Positions 33,460-43,654 of a stretch of DNA of 64,000 bases are shown here, piece after piece. The notes beneath the pieces are model-generated. The model was not told the DNA's origin, made no database searches, and saw only the letters and a list, made by a program, of their open reading frames with translations. The stretch covers positions 1 through 64,000 of the forward strand of contig JAFGCO010000059.1 of NCBI GenBank assembly GCA_016932575.1. Direction: 5' to 3'. This stretch comes from a bacterium (GTDB lineage Bacteria > Zhuqueibacterota > QNDG01 > JAFGCO01). Numbering within the stretch: the stretch's first letter is position 1; each line of letters opens with the position of its first letter. The translations under genes were made by a program, and so were the position numbers.

Positions 33460-35877
33460 TTATTTCTGGATCACCGTAAATTTTTGCTGAATCAACTGTC
33501 CCTGTTCATCAATCAATGTGAGAATATGGTCTCCGGGTTTTGGTGCCAGTTCCATCTGATGTATTTCCCTCGTCTCTCCGAGATAATGTCCATCGATATG
33601 CCAGAAAATTTTCATCTGCGGATGGCGATGTGCTGCTTCGAACACTGTACGTCCGCGCTGTCCGCTGAGTTCAACTGGCACATATATCACACCTCTGTTG
33701 TCCGGATATATCAGGGACAGGGAATGATACGCAAGTCGCTTCAATGCGGACGCTTCCAGCTGCTTATAAGGTGGAAGGGAGGAATAATCGGAATGATGCC
33801 GCTTGTAGTACCATTCCATTACGGGCGGCAGCACAAACTGCTTTTTCGACTTGATATTTGTAATTTTTTCGGTTCGCGTATCGACCTGCCAGCTTTCCGT
33901 GGGGTCGTAGTGAATCCATTGGCAATAGGGGCAAGGCGCCGTATGCATTCCGGCGGGCATGGCGAAAACAGATGTGGTATAAATACATTGCGGTCCTTTT
34001 CTGTGGCCGCTCTTTCCGCAGATTTCAATTTCCACCAGATCGGATTCCGGACATTGAAACCAGGACGTAGCGGGAAGAATGTTGAATAAATCGAACAGGA
34101 TTGGTGCTGCAGCATGCAGTCCGGTGAGTTCGGGACGACCCTGACCGTCTGCGTTGCCCACCCAGACACCTACAGCATATTCCGGAGTGACACCCACGGC
34201 CCATGCATCTCTGAAACCATAACTGGTTCCGGTTTTCCAGGCGACACGCCGTGAGGAAACAAATTCTTTCCAGACGGCTTCATTTCCCGGCCGAATCACT
34301 TCCAGCATGGCTTTCAGGGTCAGCCAGCATGCGCCAGCCGAAAGAGGGGGATCGCCGGCATATGCACGCTCATGGATGTTTTGACAGGTTGGCATAAAGA
34401 ATGAACTTTGATGCGGTATTGATTGATTAAAGTCATATTGAAGCGTTCGTGCCAGGCAAGCATATATACCGGTAATTTCCCACAAGGTCCCCTCTGCGCC
34501 TCCGAGAATCAGCGAAAGACCATAGCTCCTGGCCGGACGGGACAGTGTGGTAAATCCGCATTGTTTTAAAAAATGATAGAACCGGTCGACGCCATAATCC
34601 TGCAGCATGCGGACTGCCGGCACATTCAGGGATCTTGCAAGTGCCATGGATGCCGGTACAGCCCCCTGATAGGAGTGGTCGAAATTTTGCGGTGCAAATC
34701 CTCCCAGGCGTGTTGGTATGTCCGGTATCAGTGTATGGGGCAGTAAATCACCGGATTGCATCATAGCCGCATAGAGTAACGGTTTAAGAATGCTGCCCGT
34801 GCTTCTCGGGGCCATGATGATATCCACCCAGTTTCCATGGATTCCGGTCGAATCAGAAATATTCCCTATATAGGCCAGTACATGGCCGGACTGAACGTCC
34901 AAAATCAAAGCACAGGCATTGTGTATTTCATTGGCAGCCAACCGGTGGCAGTGGCTTCGTACAATCCGGGCACTGCGCATCTGCAGTTGTTTTTGCAGTG
35001 TTGTTTTAATTCTTGATCCGGATGCCGTTTTCTTCTGTGAAATATGCTGAACAACCTGCTTTTCGCGTTGCAAAAGATGGGGAGCCAGACGGGGAAGCGG
35101 AAGAGGTTCCGGCGGCAGGGGTTCGTGTTGAGCAAGACGGCAGGTTAAAGAGTCTATCACATGGTTTGCGCACAATTTGCTGAGCAGGTCGTTGCGTTTT
35201 CTTTTCAGAATCATTCGATTTTTACCGGGATGGATCAATGCCGGGCTGTTGGGAAGCACGGCGAGCATAGCGGTTTCGGCCCATGAAAGCTGCTCAGGAC
35301 CGCATCCAAAATAACGCCAGGATGCGGCTTCAAGCCCAACAACATTGCCGCCGAAAGGGGCATGGGCCGCATAAAGGATAAGGATCTCCTCCTTGTTCAG
35401 GGTTAATTCCAGCCGGATTGATAAAATAATTTCAATACATTTTTCCCAAACGGTACGGGACTTTTCTTTTCTCGCAAGTCGGATGACCTGCATGGTGAGT
35501 GTACTCCCTCCGCTGATGATTTTACCTGCCCGGATATTTTGCCAGGCAGCACGCATGATCGCCTTCAGATCAACACCGGGATGCCGGAAGAACCGTTTGT
35601 CTTCATATTGGGTAATGGCCTGAATGAAGGATTCAGGAACCGAGTCCATTGCCGGAAATCGCCACTGCTCATCCTGAGATATCGTAGCTCCCAGTAAATG
35701 ATTGTCCCGATCCAGTAAAATTACAGAATAGGGATCTTTAAATAGCGGAGAAGGCAGACTCAAATAGAAAGCGACAGAAAAAACAAACATTCCGGCAAAA
35801 ACAGACAGCCACCGTTTCAGAGGATATTTGATATTATTCAGAGAAGACAGAAAACAATGCTTTTGAATCGGATTCAT
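33460..35877 (-). CDS. pbpC: Penicillin-binding protein 1C
   Basis: An 805-residue bifunctional peptidoglycan synthase. One membrane helix (about 27-45), then the GT51 glycosyltransferase with QYEDKRFFRHPGVDLKAI and ISGGSTLTMQVIRL, then the transpeptidase with STGSILKP (SxxK), RSLNVPAVRML and KTGTSYGFRDAWAVG (KTG box), and a C-terminal BiPBP_C-type beta domain (last ~100 residues). Size and order are those of PbpC. The ATG at 35877 follows a TTGAGG; a TTG at 35892 also lies in frame. It is immediately downstream of the alpha-2-macroglobulin gene (21 bp), the classic pairing in which the latter traps proteases while PbpC repairs the wall. Confidence 0.93.
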   Translation of the reverse strand: MNPIQKHCFLSSLNNIKYPLKRWLSVFAGMFVFSVAFYLSLPSPLFKDPYSVILLDRDNHLLGATISQDEQWRFPAMDSVPESFIQAITQYEDKRFFRHPGVDLKAIMRAAWQNIRAGKIISGGSTLTMQVIRLARKEKSRTVWEKCIEIILSIRLELTLNKEEILILYAAHAPFGGNVVGLEAASWRYFGCGPEQLSWAETAMLAVLPNSPALIHPGKNRMILKRKRNDLLSKLCANHVIDSLTCRLAQHEPLPPEPLPLPRLAPHLLQREKQVVQHISQKKTASGSRIKTTLQKQLQMRSARIVRSHCHRLAANEIHNACALILDVQSGHVLAYIGNISDSTGIHGNWVDIIMAPRSTGSILKPLLYAAMMQSGDLLPHTLIPDIPTRLGGFAPQNFDHSYQGAVPASMALARSLNVPAVRMLQDYGVDRFYHFLKQCGFTTLSRPARSYGLSLILGGAEGTLWEITGIYACLARTLQYDFNQSIPHQSSFFMPTCQNIHERAYAGDPPLSAGACWLTLKAMLEVIRPGNEAVWKEFVSSRRVAWKTGTSYGFRDAWAVGVTPEYAVGVWVGNADGQGRPELTGLHAAAPILFDLFNILPATSWFQCPESDLVEIEICGKSGHRKGPQCIYTTSVFAMPAGMHTAPCPYCQWIHYDPTESWQVDTRTEKITNIKSKKQFVLPPVMEWYYKRHHSDYSSLPPYKQLEASALKRLAYHSLSLIYPDNRGVIYVPVELSGQRGRTVFEAAHRHPQMKIFWHIDGHYLGETREIHQMELAPKPGDHILTLIDEQGQLIQQKFTVIQK

Positions 35878-35898
35878 ATCAAATATCCTCAAACGGGA

Positions 35899-38800
35899 CT
35901 ATTCCGCAGAAATAACTTCGATCCGGCGGCCCTGAATCCGCCCGTAGATGGTGGCGTCGTACATGGCTTCACAGGAAACGGGGGGCAGATAAAATTCTCC
36001 AAGATACGCTGCTGTCAGCAAAATTCTGAATGTTTTGCTTTTTTTATGACCGAGGTCAAAATATGTGTAAATACGGTCATCACGGATGTCCTGATATTTA
36101 AATACGGACTGTTTCCTCCGGATGATGGGATCCATACGTTCATTATGAATTTCCCATCCGGAGGGGATGAGATGGGACAGGGCGATTTCATTATAATCAC
36201 CCCGATGGCCTGTATTTGTAACGGTGACTTCGGCGATAAAATCTGTTCCCTGTTTGAGATGATCAATGGATAATGGCTTGTCATCCAGAGCGGAATAGTC
36301 AACGCTTAATTTGAGCCCATGTTCAGCTTCGGTTTCCTGCCCCGGTTCCGGACGGCCGTCCATAATAATTCTTGGATAAAGGCTGCCTTTTCCCCGATTT
36401 CTGATGTTCAGATTTGCTTCGGTTTCCTGTTCCAATGGCAAGGGGATTTGCAGTATGGGTTTGGATGAAGTTGCCCGGGTTTCACGGCCGTTGTTCCATG
36501 ACCAGATGATGTCTATGGAGCCGCCGGGAGGAGCCAGTTTTATCGTTTTTGCAAGGGCCAGCAGTGCATATGCCGTTGTTTGTGTGCTCATCCATTTTTG
36601 ATCGCTCAGCGCCTCTGAGATCTCTCTGACCAGATCTGCGGTTTCATTCAGTTGCTGCATCAGAACCAGAGTTTCCAGAATCATGGCCTGATCGCGTGTC
36701 GTTGATCCATAGGTGTATGACAGTTCCTGATAGTCGTCCACAAGGACCGGTCCCCTGATTAACTGCTTTGCAGCCTCCTGTTGTCCGGCCAGCTCATAGG
36801 CAGCTGCCAGCCGGTAACGTGCGGCTGTGGAGAGGTGATCGCATTGCTTCAGGCGGTTCATGGCGCCCAATTCAGGATGATCCGATAATGCCAGTGTGAA
36901 GAGGCGATAGGCCTGGATCAGGTCGGCGTGTTTTCTTGTATCAGCCCAGTACCGTGACTGCTGCACCTGATATTTTCGCCACTGCTTCATGACATGTGAA
37001 GATACATAATAACCAAGATGATCCGCTTCAATCAGAAAATGTCCGGCATAGTTGGTTCCCCAGGGCTGAGAATCCGGATTGCCCGGCCAGTAACTGAATC
37101 CGCCGTCATATGTCTGAAATTTTATCAGCCGTTCGATTCCTGCTGTGATGTTGCCTTGAATCTCTTCCTCCTGTCTGCCGTCAAGATCCACGAGATGTGA
37201 AAGATAGAGCTGAGGAAAAACGGATGACGTGGTCTGCTCAATGCACCCATGGGGGTATCTGATTAAAAATTTCAGCCGTTTTTCCAGATGGACAGGTGGG
37301 ATCCTGGACAATTCCAGAAGCGCATGATTGGTCCCGGGCAATCCCGGCAGAGACACTGTCCGGCTCCAGAGATCCTCTGCCAGCAGCAATGTGTCCAGCA
37401 CCTGGGTTATCCGGCTGGAAGGAATACGAACGTCAATTTCAATGGACTGCGAGATCGACACCTTACCGCTGGCTGCAGTCATATTGACCCGGGCGATTCC
37501 CGGCAACCTGTCGGTTTTTAATTTGAAATTGATCAGGCGATCACCGACATTTGAGAATCGGATTGATTTACGCGTGTCTCCCACAGGGGAGACCGGCCCT
37601 GCAGTACTGATACTGATCTGGACATCTCTGATATTTTTTTCAAGAGCGAACACTGTAATAGGCAAGTTCACGGATTCAGCCACGCTGAGTATCCGGGGTA
37701 ACGTACCCAGAAGCATTAACGGTTTTTTCACCTGCACCGATTTTTCTGCGACACCAAAAGCCCGGCGTTCGCCTCCGACGAGCATGACGCGTACTGCACC
37801 TATATATTGCGGAATATCGATGCGGTGTTTCGCCTTTTTCTTTTTACCCAGTAAAAAGGGTCCGTAAAAACGTACCATCGGTGGAAACCGGTTTGCCCGC
37901 TCCTCTCCTTTGATCTCGCCTTCTTCACCGCCTCCAATCGCCAGGAGCCGTTCCAGCTCTCCGGAAAAAGCGCCTGCAACCTGATCGTAGATATCCCAGG
38001 TTTGAATGCCCAGGGCTTCTTTCTGGTAAAAATAATCCCAGGGATCGGGTGTGGAAAACCGCGTCAGGCCGAGCAATCCTTCATCTACGACGGCCAGCGT
38101 GTATGTCATCGGCCTGCCGCTGGTTTCACTTACAGTCACTGTGGGACTGGACATGGGTTCAAAAACATCAGGGGTGTTCAGTTTTGGCTTGAGCCGTGAT
38201 TTAGGATCTGTCACTTTGATTGGAATGACACCGTACATACGAATCGGGAGATCGTTGCCTGTTTTAAGATGCGGTTGCAGAAGCGTAACATGTGCATATA
38301 TATTGGGTGTCATCGATGATGTGATTTTAATCCTGTATTGAATTCTCTCATTGACTGCTTCAAGCCATTCGGCATGAAGCACACGGGTTCCCGATTCAAA
38401 AGTGAGCAGAATCCGGCCACTTTCACTGGCAGGGATACTCAGAACCGCTGTTTCGCCAGATTGATATTCTGTTTTATCTGTGGTCAGCGTCAGTACATTG
38501 GCGCCTCCTGCCCTGTCTTTCTGCGCCCGGCCCGCCCAACCCGGCCAATCAATATATTTAATGATACCGGTTGTATGTCCCCCCTCAGAATCTCTCGCAC
38601 GGATTAAATAGCGTCCCCAGCTTGGATAATCAATTTTTAAATTCCAGGTGCCATGGCCATTGATAATAGGAACCGTACCTTTTTGAATCGTATTGTAGGC
38701 ATGCTTTCCCAGATAATCGGCAATTTGTTCCGAACCCTTTTCCCACCACCACCGCCACTTGATTTTATATACCTCAATCTCCACTTGCCCCGAGGATACC

Positions 38801-41448
38801 GGATTGCCCCCGGCATCCAGAAGTACAAGATGAACAGTATGGGTGGTGTCTGTAAGCAGCATACCCCGGGCTTTGTCACCTTGAGGCGCCTTGATTCCCA
38901 CATACTGTTCATAGGGGTGAAAAGGCATGCTGATCCGGTCCACACTGAACGCACCGCCGGGTTCGAATACACGGGTTTTAAAATGGGCGGTCAGCATACC
39001 AGGCGCCACGGTCCTGGCATCTATTTTGGCATTCAATATGGCTTCGCCCTGCGTGTCAAGTTTTCCATCGAATATAAAATTGGATTCGGGATGGTAGATT
39101 CTTGCCGGATCGTCAAATGTATAATCCGTATAAGTTTGGAATGCTGTTTTTTTCGAAGTAAATCCCAATTCCACATCTGCATTTAACTGGCTTGCCGGAG
39201 CCCCATGGAGCCATTCTGATGTCAGTCGTATGGATTGGGTGCCTTCTTTCAGAACTGACACATCTTTCCCGAAATCCAGCTGCATCTTTAAGCGATTGGG
39301 CATGATGGTCTCAATTTTCAGGCTTTTTTCAAAGGTTGTTCCGCCGATGATGGCCCTGGCTTTCCAGCTGCCTGTCATCGCGTCCGGATCTGTGCGGGTA
39401 TGAAAGCTGTAAAATCCATTTAAAGATTCAGAGACAGTCCTGGTTTCAACCACATGGCCCCGGGGATTCTGCAATTCAAATTTTACAGGATGATCTTTTG
39501 GCAGTTTTCCGGATTCATCCATTAAGATAAACGTCAGATAAATATGATCTCCGGGTCGCCAAATCCCGCGTTCCCCGTAGAAAAATCCCTTGATTCCTCT
39601 GTTGATTATAGCGCCTCCGGCATCAAAATGGCTGACAGACAGGGCATTTCCGTTTTTTATTTTCAAATAGCTTGTCTGGTTTTTGTGCTGCGCTTTGATC
39701 AGAAAAGGAGTCCTGTCACTGGTGAAAAAGGCGAATCCTTCGCTGTCGGTTCGACCGCGCGCGATGATCTGCTGCTGAAAATCCAATAAAGTTAATTGCA
39801 CATCCTTTATCGGCTCAGTGGTCCTCATATCGTTTGCCACTACAAGAATAGAATCATTGGCACCTTGTTTGGCCATGAGTCCGATATCTGTAATAAGGAT
39901 ATTTCTTGCAACAGTGATGTTATGGTCGTAATACTTGCGGTAGAATGCCGGATGGCATGGATTCTTGCGGTTACGATAATAATCATTGTAATTATAATTA
40001 TCGTCCCAGTAATTCCAGTAGCTGCTTTCTCTTTCCTGTTCGTTGGTCCATTCATCAAGAAAACGTTTTACGGATTCCAGTTGATTTGCGTCTGTATCTT
40101 TGCAGTCATAAATAATATGTGGGACAAGAAAGGTGAGCTCAAGCCTGTAAAAACCCGGTTGATGTATGTCAATCAGCGGGCTGAGATCCAATCCATAACG
40201 AACCCATTGATTCACTTTTTGAGGCGGCAGTTCCAAATCCAGAATATCTTTCCATATGACACGACCCACACGATATAGTTCCCGCTCCCCGTCAATGTCA
40301 TTGACCTGAAGAAACTGAGTCATATTTTGATCAAAAATGCGAGTTGCCTTGACCATGACAGATTTAAGATTGACTGTCTCAATGGGAATGGTGAGCCCCT
40401 GTGTCGTGGGAACAATGACGCCGTTACCTGCAAAACGTACCTCCGGCAGCAGGGTTTCGAACACAACCACGGCCAGATGCGGTTTATTTAAGGAAGCACC
40501 CAGTTGGTTACGGATTCCGGTTTCTATATGAATCCGTGTTTCCTGCAGCCAGCGTGAAGTGCTGTATACACGTACCGTGTTGTTTTCAATGGTGAAATGC
40601 AGAGCGGATTGATCATCTGCCCAGACAAGTCCTTCAAGATTCTGATCTTTCTTTAATGGATCCGAAAAAGTAATTTCCACATAACTTTCGAACGCCTGAA
40701 CCGCTTTGACTTCGGTTACTTCAAATTTGGATAAGGGCGGGACTTCTATGGTTTTCCCGTCTTTTTCATTCACACCAATGACCCGTCCGTTCCATTCAAT
40801 GCGGACAGAGGATGGTTTATTTGTTCGCTGAATGTTTTTTATAACGAACGTATGGGTTTTCTTGTCCTCAGATTGAGTCCAGATTATTTCAAGTTTTTTA
40901 CCGTTCTGCCTGGCTTCCATCAGATGATTTATTTTGTCCGGTGTCGTAATATCTGCGGTGCTGACAATGCCTTTCAGTTCCTGCATATGGTAACGTTCAG
41001 AAGAGGGGGTTTTCAATCCCAGCCAATTGATTTCAAACGCCTGTCTGATCGTTGAAAATGTAAACGCATATTGCTGATCAGAGGCTGTTGAATCCGCTTT
41101 TACTGATAAAGTGACCGTTGCTCTGTAGGTTTGACCCTCGGGAAGCGTTCTGTCCGGATAAAATTCCAATGTTTTAACATCTGTCCATACAGCCCGTCCC
41201 TGAATTGAAGGATTAAATTTCAGAGGTGATGGATGAAGAGGAACACCTGTCTCATCCGAGGGCACCATCTCCCCGGCGAATTGAATCCGTATGGTGCTGG
41301 TTGTCGAAATCTCACCCGAAGTATGTGCTGAAATCAGCAGTTTTTCCGCGGATTTCAGACCTTCACGGGAATCTTTACGGCCTGTACAGGTGATAACAGA
41401 TAAGCATAATATCAAGGCAGGTAAGCACTGAAGCTTTGTCCATCGCAT
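35899..41448 (-). CDS. Bacterial alpha-2-macroglobulin, thioester type (PbpC partner)
   Basis: An 1849-residue periplasmic protease trap, with a signal peptide ending VITCTG, so a probable lipoprotein anchored at Cys-23. It has a chain of macroglobulin (MG) beta domains, an A2M domain (DIYDQVAGAF, GPFLLGKKKKAKHRIDIPQYIGAVRVM), and the thioester motif HGCIEQTTS with CIEQ at 1402-1405, followed by the alpha-helical TED domain (AGIERLIKFQTYDGGFSYWPG) and a receptor-binding-like end. The intact CxEQ shows that the covalent trap is functional, as in E. coli YfhM. AAGGAG precedes the ATG. Longer than YfhM (about 1650). Own promoter; pbpC follows. Confidence 0.94.
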   Translation of the reverse strand: MRWTKLQCLPALILCLSVITCTGRKDSREGLKSAEKLLISAHTSGEISTTSTIRIQFAGEMVPSDETGVPLHPSPLKFNPSIQGRAVWTDVKTLEFYPDRTLPEGQTYRATVTLSVKADSTASDQQYAFTFSTIRQAFEINWLGLKTPSSERYHMQELKGIVSTADITTPDKINHLMEARQNGKKLEIIWTQSEDKKTHTFVIKNIQRTNKPSSVRIEWNGRVIGVNEKDGKTIEVPPLSKFEVTEVKAVQAFESYVEITFSDPLKKDQNLEGLVWADDQSALHFTIENNTVRVYSTSRWLQETRIHIETGIRNQLGASLNKPHLAVVVFETLLPEVRFAGNGVIVPTTQGLTIPIETVNLKSVMVKATRIFDQNMTQFLQVNDIDGERELYRVGRVIWKDILDLELPPQKVNQWVRYGLDLSPLIDIHQPGFYRLELTFLVPHIIYDCKDTDANQLESVKRFLDEWTNEQERESSYWNYWDDNYNYNDYYRNRKNPCHPAFYRKYYDHNITVARNILITDIGLMAKQGANDSILVVANDMRTTEPIKDVQLTLLDFQQQIIARGRTDSEGFAFFTSDRTPFLIKAQHKNQTSYLKIKNGNALSVSHFDAGGAIINRGIKGFFYGERGIWRPGDHIYLTFILMDESGKLPKDHPVKFELQNPRGHVVETRTVSESLNGFYSFHTRTDPDAMTGSWKARAIIGGTTFEKSLKIETIMPNRLKMQLDFGKDVSVLKEGTQSIRLTSEWLHGAPASQLNADVELGFTSKKTAFQTYTDYTFDDPARIYHPESNFIFDGKLDTQGEAILNAKIDARTVAPGMLTAHFKTRVFEPGGAFSVDRISMPFHPYEQYVGIKAPQGDKARGMLLTDTTHTVHLVLLDAGGNPVSSGQVEIEVYKIKWRWWWEKGSEQIADYLGKHAYNTIQKGTVPIINGHGTWNLKIDYPSWGRYLIRARDSEGGHTTGIIKYIDWPGWAGRAQKDRAGGANVLTLTTDKTEYQSGETAVLSIPASESGRILLTFESGTRVLHAEWLEAVNERIQYRIKITSSMTPNIYAHVTLLQPHLKTGNDLPIRMYGVIPIKVTDPKSRLKPKLNTPDVFEPMSSPTVTVSETSGRPMTYTLAVVDEGLLGLTRFSTPDPWDYFYQKEALGIQTWDIYDQVAGAFSGELERLLAIGGGEEGEIKGEERANRFPPMVRFYGPFLLGKKKKAKHRIDIPQYIGAVRVMLVGGERRAFGVAEKSVQVKKPLMLLGTLPRILSVAESVNLPITVFALEKNIRDVQISISTAGPVSPVGDTRKSIRFSNVGDRLINFKLKTDRLPGIARVNMTAASGKVSISQSIEIDVRIPSSRITQVLDTLLLAEDLWSRTVSLPGLPGTNHALLELSRIPPVHLEKRLKFLIRYPHGCIEQTTSSVFPQLYLSHLVDLDGRQEEEIQGNITAGIERLIKFQTYDGGFSYWPGNPDSQPWGTNYAGHFLIEADHLGYYVSSHVMKQWRKYQVQQSRYWADTRKHADLIQAYRLFTLALSDHPELGAMNRLKQCDHLSTAARYRLAAAYELAGQQEAAKQLIRGPVLVDDYQELSYTYGSTTRDQAMILETLVLMQQLNETADLVREISEALSDQKWMSTQTTAYALLALAKTIKLAPPGGSIDIIWSWNNGRETRATSSKPILQIPLPLEQETEANLNIRNRGKGSLYPRIIMDGRPEPGQETEAEHGLKLSVDYSALDDKPLSIDHLKQGTDFIAEVTVTNTGHRGDYNEIALSHLIPSGWEIHNERMDPIIRRKQSVFKYQDIRDDRIYTYFDLGHKKSKTFRILLTAAYLGEFYLPPVSCEAMYDATIYGRIQGRRIEVISAE

Positions 41449-41524
41449 GGATCTCTCCTTTCTCTCCCGGAACCGATTTGTGATTTTTTATGTGGCGCGA
41501 TAAATGTCAGTTCATTACGATGGA

Positions 41525-41553
41525 AGTATATATATCAGAAATGATAAAATCAA
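41525..41553 (-). promoter_or_regulatory. Sigma70-type promoter of the alpha-2-macroglobulin/pbpC operon
   Basis: Minus strand: TTGATT (41553-41548), 17-bp spacer, TATACT (41530-41525), about 75 bp before the start at 41448. It directly follows the terminator of the gene upstream. Confidence 0.55.
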
Positions 41554-41554
41554 T

Positions 41555-41582
41555 AAAAAAAGGGCGCTAAAAGCGCCCTTTC
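41555..41582 (-). terminator. Rho-independent terminator of the TPR lipoprotein gene
   Basis: Minus strand: GGGCGCT / AGCGCCC stem (between 41579 and 41561) with a 4-base loop, flanked by A's and followed by a T-run (TTTTTTTATTG). It lies 46 bp after the TPR gene stop. Confidence 0.85.
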
Positions 41583-41627
41583 GGGTGTTTCTGACACCCT
41601 TATAATTTGCAGAGACTGATAAATGCT

Positions 41628-42743
41628 TTAATTGCCTTGAGCCCGAAGTTCATCGGATTTGGCAAACGCTTCTTCCCCTTTTTTTGTTTCGCCCAGTCTG
41701 ACGTAAACTGTCCCGAGCTGCTGCCATGCTGAAGAATTGTCAGGTTTCAGTTCAACTGCTTTTTCAAAGTGAGGGAGCGCTTTTTTAAAGTTCATTTCCA
41801 TTTCCTCTTTGTGTTCCTTGGCTTCGGATTTGCTCATTTCATCCACTTTTTGGTTGAAGATATCGATCAATTCATTATTGATTTGCAAATAGGCAGTACC
41901 GATGGCAAAGTTGGCGTCGTAATCATCGGGACTTACAGCCAGAACCTTTTCCAGCACTTCGATTGCCTTTTCATATTTTTCCTGAAGCAGAAGCATTCTT
42001 CCCATGTTAAAGAGAATCATGGTATTTTCGGGATCATTTTTCAACGCCTGTTCATAAATTTCCAGCGCTTTGTCTTCCTGCTTCAACATGGCGTATGCAT
42101 TGGCCATGTTGAATAATGATTCAAAATAGAGCTTAGAGGATGACTCAGACTTTTCTACTACCTGACTGAACGCTTTAACGGCCTGTTCATAATCCGCATT
42201 ATTGTAATGGGTGAGTCCCAGATTGTAAGCAAACCTTAAACTGTCGGGCATTTCATTTAAAGCCCGCAGATAGGTTTGGATGGCCATGGAATCATTCTCA
42301 GCCTGTAGATAGGTGACTGCCAGGTTCAGGTACGCCTCGTGGCGATCGGGCAGGATTTCAGTGGCCAGTTCATATTTTTCGGCAGCTTCATCATACTTCT
42401 GGTTTTCAGATAGTTGAGAAGCACTGTTAAATAGATCGCGATAGGACTGTGCCCGGAAGTAATCGATTTCATTCGCATTTTTTGGATCGATTTCAAGGGA
42501 TTTCTTAAAAGCCTCGTTCATTTGCCGATGATCGCCTTTTTCATAATACGCCTTTCCAAGTACAAAGTATGCATCCGGATTGGACGGACTTTGCGAAATG
42601 GCTGTTTCACACATTTCGATGGCTTTGTCGTATTGTCTCTGCTGCATATACACTTTGGCTGACGTGATGTATGTATTTTCGCATCCTAACATAATCAACA
42701 CGATAAATGCAACCATAATCATCAGTAGCATCTGTCTTTTCAT
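41628..42743 (-). CDS. TPR-repeat lipoprotein
   Basis: A 371-residue lipoprotein: the signal peptide ends in LIMLGC, a canonical lipobox, so the mature protein starts at Cys-21. The rest is made almost only of tetratricopeptide repeats (about eight), for example AYFVLGKAYYEKGDHRQMNEAFKKSL, EAYLNLAVTYLQAENDSMA, RFAYNLGLTHYNNADYEQA, ILFNMGRMLLLQEKYEKA and SAWQQLGTVYVRLGETKKG. It probably organises an envelope complex in the periplasm. AAGGAGGG precedes the ATG, with a strong promoter and terminator: a single-gene unit that looks well expressed. No neighbour gives a specific function. Confidence 0.85.
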   Translation of the reverse strand: MKRQMLLMIMVAFIVLIMLGCENTYITSAKVYMQQRQYDKAIEMCETAISQSPSNPDAYFVLGKAYYEKGDHRQMNEAFKKSLEIDPKNANEIDYFRAQSYRDLFNSASQLSENQKYDEAAEKYELATEILPDRHEAYLNLAVTYLQAENDSMAIQTYLRALNEMPDSLRFAYNLGLTHYNNADYEQAVKAFSQVVEKSESSSKLYFESLFNMANAYAMLKQEDKALEIYEQALKNDPENTMILFNMGRMLLLQEKYEKAIEVLEKVLAVSPDDYDANFAIGTAYLQINNELIDIFNQKVDEMSKSEAKEHKEEMEMNFKKALPHFEKAVELKPDNSSAWQQLGTVYVRLGETKKGEEAFAKSDELRAQGN

Positions 42744-42795
42744 TGAAAAAACCCTCCTTAAAATAAAATTTATATTATTATATTAAAATCTAATA

Positions 42796-42824
42796 AATAT
42801 ACTTCAAATCCATCAATAAGTCAA
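42796..42824 (-). promoter_or_regulatory. Sigma70-type promoter of the TPR lipoprotein
   Basis: Minus strand: TTGACT (42824-42819), 17-bp spacer, TATATT (42801-42796), about 50 bp before the start at 42743. Confidence 0.6.
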
Positions 42825-42934
42825 GCATAACCTTGCCCTCATCCATTGGCTGGAAGCCTGTGCCTGTCAAGTACAGACCGGATACCTGAATTTATTAGAA
42901 TATGTCAACAAACTTATTCTGCAATAACGACTGA

Positions 42935-43654
42935 TTATCCCGCCACTGCATGAACGCCCTGCTTTAGAATATTTAATCCGTCGTCCGTATTATTCCACGG
43001 GTAAATTGCCCGTTCGGGATGCGGCATCAATCCCAGAATACGACCGGATGGATCACAGATACCCGCCCGATTGGCAGGAGAACCGTTTGGATTGCGGGGG
43101 TAGGCACTGTGGTCATATCGAAACACAGTCAGCTCGTCAGAAAATTCCGGAGATAATCGCAGACGCCCTTCACCATGCGCCACTGGAATGTGCACTGTCT
43201 GCCCGGCCAATCCGCGGGTCCAGATACAGGGTGACTTTTCAATGGTCAGTGTTACCCATCGGCTCTCGAAAACGGCTGAGGCGTTGCGGTCAAGAATAGC
43301 CGTGGGCTGACCGATATCTTTGGTTCCGGGCAATAATCCTGTATTGACCAGCACTTGAAATCCGTTACAAATACCAATAATCAGTATCTTCTTTTCCCGT
43401 ACTTCCATAAGCGCTTCTTTAAGCCGGAATACCAGATCCAGGGCAAAAATACGCCCTGCGGCCAGATGATCACCAAAGGCAAAACCACCCGGAATTGCCA
43501 GAATATCACAATCTGACATTGACTTTTTTCGGGCAATGAGGTCGTCTGTTAAATGAACAATTTGAGGCTGAGCCCCCGCCATTTCAAAAGCCTTGGCGGT
43601 TTCATGGTGACAATTGTTCCCGGGAGCGTACAGAATAAACACTTTGGGCTTCAT
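42935..43654 (-). CDS. purQ: FGAM synthase glutaminase subunit
   Basis: A 239-residue class I glutamine amidotransferase subunit that feeds ammonia to PurL in purine synthesis. The catalytic Cys is in IGICNGFQVLV (about residue 91), and the His/Glu pair in GLMPHPERAIYP near the end; ILYAPGNNCHHETAKAFE and LAIPGGFAFGDHLAAGRIF are the usual N-terminal landmarks. The ATG at 43654 overlaps the purL stop by 4 bp (ATGA) and has GGGAGGTGAT before it. The order purL-purQ with coupling ensures equal amounts of the two subunits. Confidence 0.93.
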   Translation of the reverse strand: MKPKVFILYAPGNNCHHETAKAFEMAGAQPQIVHLTDDLIARKKSMSDCDILAIPGGFAFGDHLAAGRIFALDLVFRLKEALMEVREKKILIIGICNGFQVLVNTGLLPGTKDIGQPTAILDRNASAVFESRWVTLTIEKSPCIWTRGLAGQTVHIPVAHGEGRLRLSPEFSDELTVFRYDHSAYPRNPNGSPANRAGICDPSGRILGLMPHPERAIYPWNNTDDGLNILKQGVHAVAG

